Assembly: GCA_900766735.1 (NCBI GenBank)
Contig: CAAFWO010000040.1
Coordinates: 1-64,000 of the forward strand
DNA from: Clostridia bacterium
GTDB taxonomy: Bacteria; Bacillota; Clostridia; CAKSNL01; HGM11501
Reading direction: 5' to 3'
Length of the DNA stretch: 64,000 nucleotides
Positions 34,732-44,481 of the stretch are shown here, one piece after another. Within the stretch, counting starts at the first letter, position 1, and each line of letters starts with the position of its first letter. Made by a program: the position numbers and the translations under genes. Under the pieces are notes generated by a model. The model saw only the letters and a program-made list of their open reading frames with translations, did no database searches and had not been told where the DNA came from.

Positions 34732-36927
34732 TCACTCCGATATTTTTTCAAGCTTGGCATAGACCGCCATAAGGTTTTTCTCACCCGACTCATCAAAAAT
34801 GATCTTAAGGCGCATATCGTTGCCGACGGCCTGCGCCTCCGCGACCGTTCCGTCACCGAATTTTTTATGGCGGACGCGGTCTCCCTCGGCAAAGTCAAAC
34901 TTCCTGTCGGCCGATGCGCTCTTAAATGACGCAAAATTGACCTTTTCAAATCCGCCCGCATTCTTTCGGGCGGCAGGCGACGAATAATAAAAATCGTCAT
35001 ATGTCGGCTTCGGAGTGATGTCCTCACAGCAGTAATCCGGTATCTCGTCAATAAACATTGACTCCTTGTGGTATTCTGTCTTTCCAAATACCTTGCGCTG
35101 GTTTGCCCAGGTCATGAAAAGCTCCTGCCTAGCTCTCGTTATCGCAACATAGGCAAGCCTTCTCTCCTCCTCGATCCCGTCCGGCTCAAACTTTGATCTT
35201 TCACTCGGAAAAAGCCCATCCTCGCAACCGGCTATGAATACGACCGGAAACTCCAGCCCCTTTGCCATATGTATGGTCATCATCGAAACGGAGTCCTCGT
35301 CCTCGTCGTAATCGTCAATATCCGAAACGAGCGATATACTGTCAACATAATCGGATATTGACGCGCCCTCCGACACCGCCTCAAAGCTTTTCGCACCGCT
35401 TATAAGCTCGCCGAGATTTTCAAGTCTTGAGCGCGACTCCACATCGTCCGTCAAAGTCAAAAAGTTATAATATCCGCTTTTTTTGATGACGCGTTCCACG
35501 AAATCGCCGATCGGCATAGTGTCCATCTCGGAACGGAGCTCTTCAATAAGAGCCGCGAACTCCTGCATTTTAGGGCCGCTTCTGCCAAGCTCATGATAAT
35601 AATTGACGATCGTGTCGTAAATGCTTATGCGCTTTTCTGCGGCAATTTTGACCGCATTGTCAAGCGAAGTCTTCCCGATTCCGCGTTTCGGCTCGTTAAT
35701 GCATCTGAATAGCGCAATATCGTCATCCGGATTTATAATAAGCTTTAAGTAAGCCATAATGTCTTTAACTTCCTTGCGGTCGTAAAAGCGTAGTCCGGAA
35801 AGGAGCTTGTGCGGAATGCCGGCCATTCTGAACCGTTCCTCAAGCGCTCTTGACTGATTATTCGTCCTGAAGAGCACCGCAATATCGGAAAGAGAGTATT
35901 TTTCTTTGAGCTCATCGATCTTCCCGGCGATAAAATCCGCCTCCGAATATTCGTTGTCGGCCTTATATATCCTGACCGGTTCGCCCTTGTCCTCCGCCGT
36001 CCAGAGCTTTTTGCCCTTGCGCCCGATATTGTTGCCGATGACTCCGTTTGCCGCGTCCAAAATATTCTGCGTCGAACGGTAGTTGCGCTCGAGCCTTATG
36101 ACTTTAGCGTCCGGAAATTCCTTTTCAAATTCCAATATGTTTCTTATATCCGCGCCGCGGAACTTGTATATGCTCTGATCGTCGTCTCCGACAACCGAAA
36201 TATTTCGGTTGTCGCGGCACAAAAGGCTTATAAGGCTGTATTGCGCATGGTTAGTATCCTGATACTCGTCAACCAGAATGTATCTGAATTTATTCTGATA
36301 GAACCTTAATATTTCTTCGTTCTCGTTAAAGAGCTTCACCGTGAGCATTATAAGATCGTCAAAATCCATGGCGTTGTTGGCGCGGAGCGCCTCGGTATAC
36401 GCCGCGTAGACACGGGCGTAAATGCTCTTTAAATAGTCGTTTCCATAGGCGGACAGGAAATTTTCCGGATAGATCATTTTATTTTTCGCGTCCGAAATAA
36501 TGGAAAGACAGCTCTTTGCCGGAATCTTTTCCGAGTCGATGTTAAGATTCTTCATACAATCTTTGATAAGCGTCTTTCTGTCCGTATCGTCATATATGTT
36601 AAAGCCCGGCTTGAAGCCGATGTATTCCGGGTTTCTCCTTAAAATCGCAAGGCACGCGCTGTGAAACGTCTTGATCCACATAATATCCGCGTCACTCCTG
36701 CAAAGCTTGGAGAGCCTTTCGCGCATCTCCGCCGCGGCCTTGTTGGTGAATGTTATCGCAAGTATATTATAAGGCGACACGCCCCTTTCCGACAGCATAT
36801 ATGCAATTTTATGCGTCAGAACCTTGGTCTTCCCGCTTCCTGCTCCGGCTAAGATCAAAAGCGGACCGTCGGGCGCCGTGACTGCCTCAAGCTGTTCGGT
36901 ATTAAGCCCGTCAAGCAGCTCGTTCAT
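34732..36927 (-). CDS. pcrA: UvrD/PcrA ATP-dependent DNA helicase
   Basis: A 731-residue SF1A 3'-5' helicase used in repair and in clearing proteins from DNA. Visible motifs are Q-motif LNTEQLEAV, Walker A AGAGSGKTKVL, Ia ITFTNKAA, II LVDEYQDTN, III VGDDDQSIYKFRGA, IV RLERNYRST, V SMMTIHMAKGLEFPVVF and VI EERRLAYVAITRA. The C-terminal Tudor-like tail GDRVRHKKFGDGTV is typical of PcrA. AAGGAG lies upstream. Confidence 0.96.
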   Translation of the reverse strand: MNELLDGLNTEQLEAVTAPDGPLLILAGAGSGKTKVLTHKIAYMLSERGVSPYNILAITFTNKAAAEMRERLSKLCRSDADIMWIKTFHSACLAILRRNPEYIGFKPGFNIYDDTDRKTLIKDCMKNLNIDSEKIPAKSCLSIISDAKNKMIYPENFLSAYGNDYLKSIYARVYAAYTEALRANNAMDFDDLIMLTVKLFNENEEILRFYQNKFRYILVDEYQDTNHAQYSLISLLCRDNRNISVVGDDDQSIYKFRGADIRNILEFEKEFPDAKVIRLERNYRSTQNILDAANGVIGNNIGRKGKKLWTAEDKGEPVRIYKADNEYSEADFIAGKIDELKEKYSLSDIAVLFRTNNQSRALEERFRMAGIPHKLLSGLRFYDRKEVKDIMAYLKLIINPDDDIALFRCINEPKRGIGKTSLDNAVKIAAEKRISIYDTIVNYYHELGRSGPKMQEFAALIEELRSEMDTMPIGDFVERVIKKSGYYNFLTLTDDVESRSRLENLGELISGAKSFEAVSEGASISDYVDSISLVSDIDDYDEDEDSVSMMTIHMAKGLEFPVVFIAGCEDGLFPSERSKFEPDGIEEERRLAYVAITRARQELFMTWANQRKVFGKTEYHKESMFIDEIPDYCCEDITPKPTYDDFYYSSPAARKNAGGFEKVNFASFKSASADRKFDFAEGDRVRHKKFGDGTVAEAQAVGNDMRLKIIFDESGEKNLMAVYAKLEKISE

Positions 36928-36944
36928 AAAAATTTCTCCTTTAT

Positions 36945-36977
36945 AAAATCAGGCTGTGCGGCGCACAGCCTGATTTT
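36945..36977. terminator. Hairpin between transketolase and pcrA
   Basis: A perfect 15-bp stem (36945-36959 with 36963-36977, loop GGC) abuts the transketolase stop. On the minus strand the trailing T-run is short, so some readthrough into pcrA is likely. Confidence 0.7.
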
Positions 36978-37910
36978 TTATTTAAGCTTTATTGCTTCCT
37001 TTGCAGATGATGCAATGTCATCGGGTGTCATATGATAGTATTTAAAGAGATCGGCAGGCTTTCCGCTTCTTCCGAAAACATCGCGCACGCCGATGCGCCT
37101 TAAAATGCACGGTGCCTTCTCGGCGATGACTTCGGACACTGCCGTGCCGAGGCCGCCGATTATGCTGTGATCCTCGACCGTCACGATCGCGCCGGTCTCC
37201 TTCGCGCATTTTATGATAAGCTCTTCGTCGATCGGCTTGATGGACGCCATATTAACGACTTTCGCTTTTATTCCTTCTTTTTTAAGCGCGTCAGCCGCTT
37301 CGATCGCGGCCGTTGCCATGATACCGGTCGAAATGATCGTTACGTCGCTTCCCTCTATTAATATCTGCCCCTTGCCGAGCGTGAACTCATAGGACGAATC
37401 GAATATTTCCTCCGTCGCAAGGCGGCTGAATCTTAAATAAACCGGTCCGTCAAAGTTGAGTGCGAATTCGACAGCGGCATAAGTCTCGACCGCGTCCGCC
37501 GGGTTAATAACGGTCATTCCCGGGATACCGCGCATGAGAGCGAGGTCTTCAATGCACTGATGGGTCGCCCCGTCCTCGCCGACCGTGATTCCTGCGTGAG
37601 TCGCGCCGATCTTGACATTAAGGTGCGGATATGCGATCGAGTTTCTGATCTGTTCATAGCTTCTGCCTGCGGCAAACATCGCAAAGGAGCTTGCAAAAAC
37701 AGGCTTTCCCGTCGTTGCAATACCTGCAGCAACACTCATCATATTGCCCTCAGCGATTCCGGTATCGAAAAATCTTTCCGGATATGCTTTTTTGAAAATT
37801 TCCGTCTTCGTTGCAGCCGCAAGGTCCGCGTCAAGAACAAGGAAATCATATTTTTCGGCAAGAGAGCAAAGCGCTTCTCCGTATGCCTGTCTGGTTGCTT
37901 TTTTCGCCAT
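36978..37910 (-). CDS. Transketolase, C-terminal (pyrimidine-binding) subunit
   Basis: A 310-residue half of a split transketolase of the pentose phosphate pathway. It has the Pyr domain (DADLAAATKTEIF; FDTGIAEGNMMSVAAGIA, with the Glu that activates thiamine diphosphate) and the C-terminal domain ending VFGRSGKPADLFKYYHM. The N-terminal half is the next gene upstream, three bases away. Split enzymes of this kind are common in anaerobes. Confidence 0.93.
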   Translation of the reverse strand: MAKKATRQAYGEALCSLAEKYDFLVLDADLAAATKTEIFKKAYPERFFDTGIAEGNMMSVAAGIATTGKPVFASSFAMFAAGRSYEQIRNSIAYPHLNVKIGATHAGITVGEDGATHQCIEDLALMRGIPGMTVINPADAVETYAAVEFALNFDGPVYLRFSRLATEEIFDSSYEFTLGKGQILIEGSDVTIISTGIMATAAIEAADALKKEGIKAKVVNMASIKPIDEELIIKCAKETGAIVTVEDHSIIGGLGTAVSEVIAEKAPCILRRIGVRDVFGRSGKPADLFKYYHMTPDDIASSAKEAIKLK

Positions 37911-37912
37911 AA

Positions 37913-38755
37913 TTATGCCTCCTCTTTCATTAACGCTTCAATATGTGCGTCGAGTTCGGAAATAGCCTTATCATACTCTTCCTCATTGGGAGCGACACCG
38001 TGCCATTTAACGGAGTTTTCCATATATGAAACGCCCTTGCCCTTAACTGTCTTCATTATGACCGCGGTGGGCTTGCCTTTGGTCCCGCGTGCATCTCTGA
38101 GTGCCTTTTTGATCTCATCGTAATTATGACCGTCGATCGTTAAAGTGTTCCAGCCGAATGCTTCAAACTTTTTGTCAAGAGGCGATGAATTCATAACCTC
38201 GGCCGTCGATCCGTCGATCTGGAGGCCGTTAAGGTCAACGAATATACAAAGATTGTCAAGCTTATAGTGAGGCGCATACATGGCCGCTTCCCAAACCTGG
38301 CCTTCCTCGATCTCACCGTCGCCCAAAAGAGCATATACTCTGTAATCTTTTTTATAAGCCTTTGCAGAAAGTGCCATACCGCAAGCCGCGGAAATTCCGA
38401 GTCCGAGTGAGCCGGTCGACATATCAACGCCGGGAATGTGCTTCATATCGGGGTGCCCCTGAAGCCTCGAATCGATATGGCGGAAGGTCTTAAGCTCCTC
38501 CTTATCGAAAAATCCCGCTTCCGCAAGCGTTCCGTAAAGTGCCGGACTGCAATGCCCCTTTGAAAGAACGAACCTGTCCCTGTCCTCCATCTTCGGGTTC
38601 TTCGGATCGACATTCATCTCGTCAAAATACAAAACCGCCATCAGATCAGCAGATGAAAGCGAGCCGCCGGGATGACCGGAAGATGCGCTATATACTGCCG
38701 TGACGGCGTTTTTGCGAATATTGTAGGCCTTGATCTCAAGTTCTTTGTTATTCAT
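37913..38755 (-). CDS. Transketolase, N-terminal (PP-binding) subunit
   Basis: A 280-residue half carrying thiamine diphosphate binding (GDGEIEEGQVWEAAMYAPHYKLDNL, the GDG...N motif) and the early ASSGHPGGSLS and RDRFVLSKGH blocks. AAGGAG fits the ATG at 38755; the 24-residue upstream extension is not used. It has its own promoter and is divergent from the TrkA gene. Confidence 0.93.
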   Translation of the reverse strand: MNNKELEIKAYNIRKNAVTAVYSASSGHPGGSLSSADLMAVLYFDEMNVDPKNPKMEDRDRFVLSKGHCSPALYGTLAEAGFFDKEELKTFRHIDSRLQGHPDMKHIPGVDMSTGSLGLGISAACGMALSAKAYKKDYRVYALLGDGEIEEGQVWEAAMYAPHYKLDNLCIFVDLNGLQIDGSTAEVMNSSPLDKKFEAFGWNTLTIDGHNYDEIKKALRDARGTKGKPTAVIMKTVKGKGVSYMENSVKWHGVAPNEEEYDKAISELDAHIEALMKEEA

Positions 38756-38798
38756 TAGCCTTTCTCCTTTACAGCTTTTAATCTTTATGCATAAATCT

Positions 38799-38827
38799 AT
38801 TATAGCACATAACTTCTTCCAATTCAA
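38799..38827 (-). promoter_or_regulatory. Promoter of the split transketolase operon
   Basis: TTGAAT (complement of 38822-38827) and TATAAT (complement of 38799-38804) are 17 bases apart on the minus strand, about 44 bases from the start. Confidence 0.7.
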
Positions 38828-38917
38828 GAGATTTTGACCCGATTAAAAAAATTTATATTTATTATAGATTTTTATCTGATTTTGTGCTATTATATTGTTT
38901 AAGGAAGGTGTTATATT

Positions 38918-39559
38918 ATGGAAAAATACGCTTTAATAATCGGAGACGACGAGCTCGGGATCAGCTTGGCAAAGGCGATCTCTTCTATGGATCACCGTGT
39001 CGTCTTGTTGAACATCGGCCCGGAAAAAGGGTATGAATTTGACTTTGAATACATTTGCGGCTCGCTTAAAGATGAAAAGCTGATAGATTCGCTCGACATT
39101 GACCGCACAACTATCTGCATTTGCGCTTTGAAGGACGATTTTTTCTCGTCGCTCGAATGCGTGCGCATATTAAAGTCGCACGGTGCCGGCTACATCGTTG
39201 CCGAAGCCGAGGACGAGGTGTTAAAATATTACTTAAAGCTCGGCGGAGTTAAAAAAATAATCCGCCCGTTCAGCGATTATGCGCTTGTTACCGCGGCAAA
39301 GCTTTTGGGAAAAGATGAGCTTGAGCTTACCTATCTTTCAGATGTTCAGGCGCTTTTTCAAAGGAAAATTCCCGATTCATGGGCCGGAAAGACTCTAAGC
39401 GAACTCGACATCAGAAGAAAGTATGACGCTAACGTTCTCGGCGTTCGCAGAAACGGAGAGTTTTTAGCCGCGACCGCATCCGATTTCGCGCTTGAAAATG
39501 GCGACGAGCTTTATGCGCTGGGTGATCTAAGAAAGGTCTTTGACATGGAGGAGTCATAA
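38918..39559 (+). CDS. TrkA/KtrA-type RCK protein
   Basis: A 213-residue potassium-transport gating protein. An RCK N-domain with a Rossmann-like fold (ALIIGDDELGISLAKAI) is followed by an RCK C-domain (WAGKTLSELDIRRKYDANVLGVRRNGE...GDELYALGD). The nucleotide motif is GDDELG instead of the usual GxGxxG, a notable change. No KtrB/TrkH membrane partner is adjacent. RBS AAGGAAGG. Confidence 0.85.
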   Translation: MEKYALIIGDDELGISLAKAISSMDHRVVLLNIGPEKGYEFDFEYICGSLKDEKLIDSLDIDRTTICICALKDDFFSSLECVRILKSHGAGYIVAEAEDEVLKYYLKLGGVKKIIRPFSDYALVTAAKLLGKDELELTYLSDVQALFQRKIPDSWAGKTLSELDIRRKYDANVLGVRRNGEFLAATASDFALENGDELYALGDLRKVFDMEES

Positions 39560-39587
39560 AAAATATACTTAAAACGGCAATTATTTA

Positions 39588-39615
39588 TTGACAAATCGAA
39601 AAATTGCGGTATAAT
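39588..39615 (+). promoter_or_regulatory. tRNA-Gly promoter
   Basis: TTGACA (39588-39593) and TATAAT (39610-39615) are 16 bases apart and 11 bases before the tRNA. Confidence 0.8.
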
Positions 39616-39626
39616 AGATAGTGCGT

Positions 39627-39700
<74 letters not shown>

Positions 39701-39703
39701 CAT

Positions 39704-39734
39704 TCGGAACGGACTTTGATTCGTTCCGATTTTT
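39704..39734 (+). terminator. Terminator after tRNA-Gly
   Basis: TCGGAACG (39704-39711) pairs with CGTTCCGA (39722-39729), followed by a T-run. Confidence 0.75.
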
Positions 39735-39742
39735 CTTTAAAC

Positions 39743-39776
39743 AAAAGCCCTGCGTACTTTCATACGCAGGGCTTTT
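39743..39776. terminator. Bidirectional terminator between tRNA-Gly and pnuC
   Basis: AAAAGCCCTGCGTA (39743-39756) pairs perfectly with TACGCAGGGCTTTT (39763-39776). It abuts the stop of the convergent minus-strand transporter gene. Confidence 0.85.
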
Positions 39777-39778
39777 TG

Positions 39779-40567
39779 TCAGAAGAGCGCTTTATCTGCC
39801 GCCGCTTCTTTATGTTCTTTAATATATTTTGTCCACTTAATATAGCCGTAGGTCGTATTTGTGAGGTAGCCGACCTTCAGGACAAGCAGAACGTACTGGC
39901 CGGACAAAATGTTTATCGCCGACTCCAATATTGCGCTTATGTACCATGCGATCCACTGCTCGCGGTATCTTAAGAGTATGAATACGCCGTTAGCGATGCC
40001 GACAGCAGAAGCGCACGCGTCCAGATAGCATACGATGTTTTCCAAAAGCTCGTTTCCGCCGAAAAGATCTGTTCCGATCTCAAGAGTAGTAAGGAAATAG
40101 CCTACCCCGAGCGTCCATACAACGATACCGGCAATGATCAGCACTTCGGCAAGACCGCTTAATTTCCGCACCTTGGTGACCTCGTCGTCAGCCTTATCAG
40201 GATGTTTATTCCAGTTAATGAAACTTATTATGTCAATCGGAATCCAGAAAAAGAGCGTGGACGCCATCGTCGCAAATCTGTAGGACAAAACGATGCAAAT
40301 CGCGATTTCGGTTATCTCGACCAAAAGCGAAACGATGAAATTCCATTTGCTCTGCTTTGAGATCAAAAGCTCGCAAAGTATGTTAAGAAACGTGTCTGCA
40401 AGATAAAGTCCCATTATGAGCGAGCCGTTAATTCCGTTAACGTCCTCCTCCGGGAACAAAAATGCGAATATAACAGCTAAAATAAGTATGCTGAAAAACC
40501 ATATTTTCTCGTATGTCGTGAAATAATTCCACAGTTCCTTTGTTTTTTTCACAATTTTATTTTCCAT
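39779..40567 (-). CDS. PnuC-family nicotinamide nucleoside transporter
   Basis: A 262-residue membrane protein with about seven helices. The PnuC landmarks are FFWIPIDIISFINWNKH, REQWIAWYISAILESAINI and LKVGYLTNTTYGYIKW, which form the substrate-binding tryptophan/asparagine set. It probably imports nicotinamide riboside or a related vitamin precursor by facilitated diffusion. It overlaps rsmA by about 11 bases at the tail of the decarboxylase operon. Confidence 0.88.
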   Translation of the reverse strand: MENKIVKKTKELWNYFTTYEKIWFFSILILAVIFAFLFPEEDVNGINGSLIMGLYLADTFLNILCELLISKQSKWNFIVSLLVEITEIAICIVLSYRFATMASTLFFWIPIDIISFINWNKHPDKADDEVTKVRKLSGLAEVLIIAGIVVWTLGVGYFLTTLEIGTDLFGGNELLENIVCYLDACASAVGIANGVFILLRYREQWIAWYISAILESAINILSGQYVLLVLKVGYLTNTTYGYIKWTKYIKEHKEAAADKALF

Positions 40568-41429
40568 CGGAATTTTTCTCCTTTATGTCATTTAGTTTAA
40601 TTGCAAGATCGGAAAATTCATGCATTGAGAGCGTCTCTCCGCGGACATTGGAGTCATAGCCCATATCCTCCAAGATTCCCCTTATTTTTTCTTTTTCCCC
40701 GTAAAGCCCCGAGTTTGCAAGTGCGTTCAAAAGCGTTTTTCTCCTTTGGGAAAATGACGCTTTGACGAGACGGAAATAGTCCCTTTCCGGAGCATCTACA
40801 GGCGGCGAAGGCAACAGCGTCAATTTAACCACTGCCGAATCAACCTTCGGCGCGGGAATGAATTTTGCCGCGGGCACAAGATCGGTTATTTCTGCATCGG
40901 CATAATAAGATACCGCCAGCGTCAGCGCGCCGTAATCCTTCTTTCCGGGCTTTGCGACAATTCTTTCTGCAACCTCTTTCTGAACCATTATAATAATGCT
41001 TGAAAACGAAAGCTTCTCTTCCAAAAGCTTCATCAGAATCGGGGTCGTGACATAGTAAGGCAGATTTGCCGCCACGCTTACCTGCATGCCCGAGAACTCC
41101 TCATTTATGAGCTTTTTAATGTCGGTCTTCATAATATCGCCATAGTGCACGGAAACATTTGAAAAACCGGCAAGTGTTTCTTTGAGCACCGGTCGAAGAG
41201 TTTCGTCAAGCTCAACGGAAACCACTTTTTTAGCCACCGTTGCAAGTGCCGCTGTCAAAGTGCCGAATCCCGGACCGATTTCCAGAACGCCGTCTGTTCC
41301 GGCTGATTTAGCGATGCCGAAAAGCACCTCGCCATCTGTCAGAAAATTCTGTCCGTAGCTTTTCTTAAATGAAAATCCGAAGCTGTCACAAAGATTTTTT
41401 ATGACGGACGGTGACGTAAGATCATACAT
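40557..41429 (-). CDS. rsmA: 16S rRNA dimethyladenosine transferase
   Basis: A 290-residue KsgA-type enzyme dimethylating two adjacent adenines near the 16S 3' end. It shows KSYGQNFL, motif I GVLEIGPGFGTLT, NLPYYVTTPI (the NLPY catalytic motif), and the C-terminal FSQRRKTLLNAL. It sits five bases after oadA. Confidence 0.95.
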   Translation of the reverse strand: MYDLTSPSVIKNLCDSFGFSFKKSYGQNFLTDGEVLFGIAKSAGTDGVLEIGPGFGTLTAALATVAKKVVSVELDETLRPVLKETLAGFSNVSVHYGDIMKTDIKKLINEEFSGMQVSVAANLPYYVTTPILMKLLEEKLSFSSIIIMVQKEVAERIVAKPGKKDYGALTLAVSYYADAEITDLVPAAKFIPAPKVDSAVVKLTLLPSPPVDAPERDYFRLVKASFSQRRKTLLNALANSGLYGEKEKIRGILEDMGYDSNVRGETLSMHEFSDLAIKLNDIKEKNSDGK

Positions 41430-41434
41430 AAGTC

Positions 41435-42829
41435 TTAAACCGGATAGGTGTTGTTCTTCGTGTCGGCAAGCGACGAATCAACCTTATATTTCTTCGCCTG
41501 TCTTTCCTTGAAGAACTTTACCGCAACCTGTCCGAAAAGCGCATAGGACAAAACGTCCTCCTCCTGCTCTAAATACTGCTTCATTTCTTCTCTGTATTTA
41601 TCGAGCTCTTTCGGGATATTATCGGCCGGCCTGCATGTTATGGGCTTCTCGTCGCCGATGATCATCTTTCTGATTTCATCGCTTATGGGAGCCGGAGTCT
41701 TTCCGTACTCACCGCGGACGATGCCTTTCGTTTCGTTAGAGATCATCTTATATCTTTCGCCGCAGATAACGTTAAGAACTGCCTGAGTTCCGACGATCTG
41801 GCTTGTAGGCGTTACGAGCGGAGGATAACCCAGATCCTCACGCACCCTCGGCACTTCCTTCAATACGGCGTCAAGCTGATCCTCTTTTCCCTGCTGTTTG
41901 AGCTGCGAAACGAGGTTTGAGAGCATTCCGCCGGGAACCTGATACCTGAGCGTGTTGATGTCAACCCCCAGAACCTTGGTATTCAAAAGGCCTTCCTCAA
42001 GATATTTCTCTCTTAAGCCCTTGAAGTATTCGGAGATCTCCGAAAGTGCGTCAAGGTTAAGTCCTGTGTCATACTTTGTGCCGGCAAGCGTCGCAACAAG
42101 CGGCTCTGTCGGGGGCTGTGATGTGCCCAAGGCAAGTGGAGACAATGCGGTGTCAACAATGTCGCACCCTGCCTCGATCGCCTTAAGATATGTCATTGAA
42201 GCAACACCGCTCGTGTAGTGAGTGTGAAGCTCGATCGGAATCTTAACGCTCTCTTTTAACGCCTTGACGAGGTCATATGCCGTATAAGGCACCAAAAGTC
42301 CCGCCATATCCTTTATGCAGATGCTGTCCGCACCCATATTTTCAAGCTCTTTCGCCATTTTAACAAAGCTTTCGGTCGTATGTACGGGGCTTATGGTGTA
42401 CGAAATCGCCGCCTGAACATGGCCGCCCTCTTTCTTTGTCGCGTTAATAGCCGTCTTTAAGTTTCTGGTATCGTTAAGCGCGTCGAATATTCTTATGATG
42501 TCAATTCCGTTTGCTATCGACTTCTGAACGAAATATTCAACAACGTCGTCTCCGTAATGCTTATATCCGAGTATATTCTGACCTCTGAAAAGCATCTGGA
42601 GCTTCGTGTTTTTAACTTTAGCTCTGATCTTTCTGAGTCTTTCCCACGGGTCTTCGTTTAAGAAACGCAGGCATGCGTCAAACGTTGCTCCGCCCCATGC
42701 TTCCAAAGCGTTATATCCGATCTTATCTAATGCTTCGAGGACCGGCAACATTTCCTCAGTTGTCATTCTTGTCGCAATCAGTGACTGATGTGCGTCACGG
42801 AGGATCGTTTCAGTGATTTTAACACCCAT
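41435..42829 (-). CDS. oadA: Oxaloacetate decarboxylase alpha-type carboxyltransferase
   Basis: A 464-residue carboxyltransferase. It begins ITETILRDAHQSLIATRM, the Re/citrate-lyase-like TIM barrel with the DAHQSL motif. IKDMAGLL and ELHTHYTSG (metal ligands), then TALSPLALGTSQPPTE, follow. The biotin domain is absent from this chain and is supplied by the small carrier protein in the same operon. It removes CO2 from oxaloacetate (or acts as pyruvate carboxylase subunit B) and passes it to biotin for the Na+ pump. Confidence 0.92.
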   Translation of the reverse strand: MGVKITETILRDAHQSLIATRMTTEEMLPVLEALDKIGYNALEAWGGATFDACLRFLNEDPWERLRKIRAKVKNTKLQMLFRGQNILGYKHYGDDVVEYFVQKSIANGIDIIRIFDALNDTRNLKTAINATKKEGGHVQAAISYTISPVHTTESFVKMAKELENMGADSICIKDMAGLLVPYTAYDLVKALKESVKIPIELHTHYTSGVASMTYLKAIEAGCDIVDTALSPLALGTSQPPTEPLVATLAGTKYDTGLNLDALSEISEYFKGLREKYLEEGLLNTKVLGVDINTLRYQVPGGMLSNLVSQLKQQGKEDQLDAVLKEVPRVREDLGYPPLVTPTSQIVGTQAVLNVICGERYKMISNETKGIVRGEYGKTPAPISDEIRKMIIGDEKPITCRPADNIPKELDKYREEMKQYLEQEEDVLSYALFGQVAVKFFKERQAKKYKVDSSLADTKNNTYPV

Positions 42830-42853
42830 AATATATCTCCTATTCTGAATTAA

Positions 42854-44056
42854 TTATTTAAACATCGCAAGGAACACGCCTGCCGCAACGGCTGAGCCGA
42901 TAACCCCGGCAACGTTGGGTCCCATCGCGTGCATGAGAAGGAAGTTTCCGGGGTTCTCCTCCTGTCCGACCTTCTGCGAAACTCTCGCAGCCATGGGAAC
43001 TGCGGAAACACCTGCAGAACCGATGAGCGGATTGATCTTGCCGCCGGATACTTTATACATTATCTTGCCGAACAAAAGTCCTCCTGCGGTTGAGATCGAG
43101 AACGCAACAAGGCCGAGTATAACTATCTTTATCGTGCTCCAGTTAAGGAAGTTTTCTGCTGTTGCCGTTGCGCCGACAGTCACGCCCAAGAATATTGTTA
43201 TAATATTCATAAGCTCGTTTTGCGCTGTCTTTGAAAGTCTCTCAACAACTCCGGTCTCCTTAAACAGATTTCCGAGCATGAGCATTCCGACAAGCGGAAC
43301 GGCATCCGGAACTATAAGCCCGACAACGATGGTAACAAGGATCGGGAAAATGATCTTTTCTTTTTTAGATACCGGTCTTAACTGCTCCATAACGACAGAG
43401 CGCTCTTTTTTCGTTGTCATCAGCTTCATAATGGGCGGCTGTATCATCGGAATAAGCGCCATATAAGAATATGCCGCGATGGCAATAGCCGGAAGAAGAT
43501 TCGGCGCAAGTGCCTTGGTGACATATATCGCCGTCGGTCCGTCAGCTCCGCCGATAATACCGATAGCACAGCTCTCTTTAATCGTAAATCCTAAAATATT
43601 TGCACCTAAAAACGTTACGAAAACGCCAAGCTGAGCCGCCGCACCCAAAAGAATGCTCTTGGGGTTTGCGATAAGCGGACCGAAATCCGTCATCGCTCCG
43701 ATTCCCAGGAATATGAGCGGCGGATAAATTCCGAGCTTAACGCCCAGATACAAAAGATCCAAAAGACCGCCCTCGTGCAATACCAATCCGTAATCTATTG
43801 TTTCCTGCGTAAAATAATCCGCATGGAAAACGCCCGATCCCGGAAGATTCGCAAGAGCCATACCGAATGCTATCGGCAAAAGAAGCATCGGCTCAAAGCC
43901 TTTCACTATCGCAAGGTACATAAGCACGCATGCGATTGCGATCATAACGAGGTTTAATAGATTTCCGTTATCTAAAGCAGCATCGAAAAGCTTTGCCACA
44001 CCGGTTTCGGCAGCAAAGTTCGTTATGCCGTCTCTGAAATAATCAATAAAACTCAA
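42854..44056 (-). CDS. oadB: Na+-translocating decarboxylase subunit beta
   Basis: A 400-residue, roughly 11-helix membrane carboxybiotin decarboxylase. Conserved loops include PPLIFLGIGAMTDFGPLIANP, IGIIGGADGPTAIY (with the Asp implicated in Na+ transport), MIQPPIMKLMTT and GSAGVSAVPMAARVSQ. It couples biotin decarboxylation to Na+ export and works with the carrier and OadG subunits beside it. Confidence 0.95.
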   Translation of the reverse strand: MSFIDYFRDGITNFAAETGVAKLFDAALDNGNLLNLVMIAIACVLMYLAIVKGFEPMLLLPIAFGMALANLPGSGVFHADYFTQETIDYGLVLHEGGLLDLLYLGVKLGIYPPLIFLGIGAMTDFGPLIANPKSILLGAAAQLGVFVTFLGANILGFTIKESCAIGIIGGADGPTAIYVTKALAPNLLPAIAIAAYSYMALIPMIQPPIMKLMTTKKERSVVMEQLRPVSKKEKIIFPILVTIVVGLIVPDAVPLVGMLMLGNLFKETGVVERLSKTAQNELMNIITIFLGVTVGATATAENFLNWSTIKIVILGLVAFSISTAGGLLFGKIMYKVSGGKINPLIGSAGVSAVPMAARVSQKVGQEENPGNFLLMHAMGPNVAGVIGSAVAAGVFLAMFK

Positions 44057-44070
44057 TGCTATCCCCTCCG

Positions 44071-44451
44071 TTAATTAAGGGTTACGATCACATCACCCGT
44101 GTTTACAGACTGCCCCTGGGAGACAGCAACGCTTGCTACGACCGCATCCTCGGGAGCCATGATTTCATTTTCCATTTTCATTGCTTCAAGAACAGCTACG
44201 ACCTGGCCTTTTTTGATGGACTCGCCGGCCGTTACTTTAACAGCATTGATTGTTCCGGGCATAGGCGCTTTTATGGACGAAGAACCGGCATTTACGGGTG
44301 CGGGTGCCGGAGCAGGAGCGCTCTTTGTCTCATTAACGGGCGCAGAAACAGCCGGTGCCGCCGGAGCTGTGAACGAAGGAGCCGAAGAGCCAACCTCCTC
44401 AACCTCAACCTCATAAGCTTTTCCGTTTACTTTTATATTGAACTTTTTCAT
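44071..44451 (-). CDS. Biotin carboxyl carrier protein of the Na+ pump
   Basis: A 126-residue protein with a short N-terminal strand, an alanine/proline-rich flexible linker (about residues 28-58) and a biotinyl domain with the EAMKMENE lysine. It moves carboxyl groups from the alpha-type carboxyltransferases to OadB. It lies between oadG and oadB. Confidence 0.93.
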   Translation of the reverse strand: MKKFNIKVNGKAYEVEVEEVGSSAPSFTAPAAPAVSAPVNETKSAPAPAPAPVNAGSSSIKAPMPGTINAVKVTAGESIKKGQVVAVLEAMKMENEIMAPEDAVVASVAVSQGQSVNTGDVIVTLN

Positions 44452-44481
44452 TATAATCTTCCTTTCTTGTGAAGGCTTGTT

